In this document: positions 30,034 through 30,051 of the stretch, piece after piece
Layout of the letters: the number at the start of each line of letters is the position of its first letter
Numbering within the stretch: position 1 is the stretch's first letter
From: Gnetum montanum
Taxonomy: Eukaryota > Streptophyta > Gnetopsida > Gnetales > Gnetaceae
DNA: 30,051 bases
Assembly: GCA_015680685.1 (NCBI GenBank)
Contig: MNCI01008947.1
Coordinates: 238,616 to 268,666, forward strand
Reading direction: 5' to 3'
Position numbers and translations under genes: made by a program
The notes under the pieces: model-generated
Told to the model about the DNA's origin: nothing
Database searches by the model: none
What the model saw: the letters and a program-made list of their open reading frames with translations, nothing else

Positions 30034-30051
30034 GACAATTTTGAGCCTATT

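Larger units (their letters stand above)
28410..30051 (-). mobile_element. Family A LTR retrotransposon, element 3 (3' part, - strand)
   Basis: Read on the - strand from the right edge, the order is a CpG-rich palindrome array (30033-29767), a splice acceptor (29591-29592), a shrunken ORF X (29590-29194), a polypurine tract (29203-29194) and a 3' LTR (29193-28410). The last 35 internal bases match element 1 almost exactly. The element continues beyond the window. CpG is well preserved, so it is among the younger insertions here. Confidence 0.75.

Overview
This looks like repeat-filled intergenic DNA from a large plant nuclear genome. It is AT-rich, has no intact host gene, and every recognisable coding stretch is a broken retroelement piece. 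A gymnosperm-type genome would fit the depth of decay, but the species cannot be fixed from the sequence. There is an 80-base assembly gap at 11433-11512.

One LTR retrotransposon family (here 'family A', Ty3/gypsy-like) dominates. Element 1 (1-2694, +) is a 3' end: spacer, predicted intron, extra ORF ('ORF X'), polypurine tract and 3' LTR. Element B (10698-about 19340, +) has a 5' LTR, broken gag and protease, no visible RT/RNase H/integrase, a long spacer, the intron and ORF X again, and no recognisable 3' LTR. Element 3 (28410-30051, -) is another 3' LTR with a shrunken ORF X and a CpG-rich palindrome array. The three LTRs share TGATGAG...CATCA-type ends, CpG-rich palindromes upstream of a TATAAATAAG box, and 8-bp inverted arms around the AATAAA signal.

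Between elements 1 and B lie two LINE copies of one family, tail to tail: a 5'-truncated + copy (about 2697-4705) and a near full-length - copy (about 4957-9561) with ORF1, endonuclease, RT, C-terminal remnants and an A-rich tail. Each carries a tRNA-like module with A and B boxes in its 3' part.

From 19.3 to 20.4 kb is a probable L1-type 3' fragment with a poly(A) tail, abutting a second, unrelated gypsy remnant on the - strand (about 20405-22240, gag plus protease, with a candidate 5' LTR up to about 23350). From 23.4 to 28.4 kb is mostly unassignable AT-rich DNA with two arrays of GACGTC-derived motifs.

The most interesting theme is regulatory architecture. CpG-centred palindromes recur next to TATA boxes or upstream of ORF X, some intact and some visibly decayed by CpG deamination. 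The poly(A) signal sits in a conserved inverted repeat. The extra ORF has a splice-acceptor-like sequence directly before its ATG in all three copies, suggesting spliced subgenomic expression.
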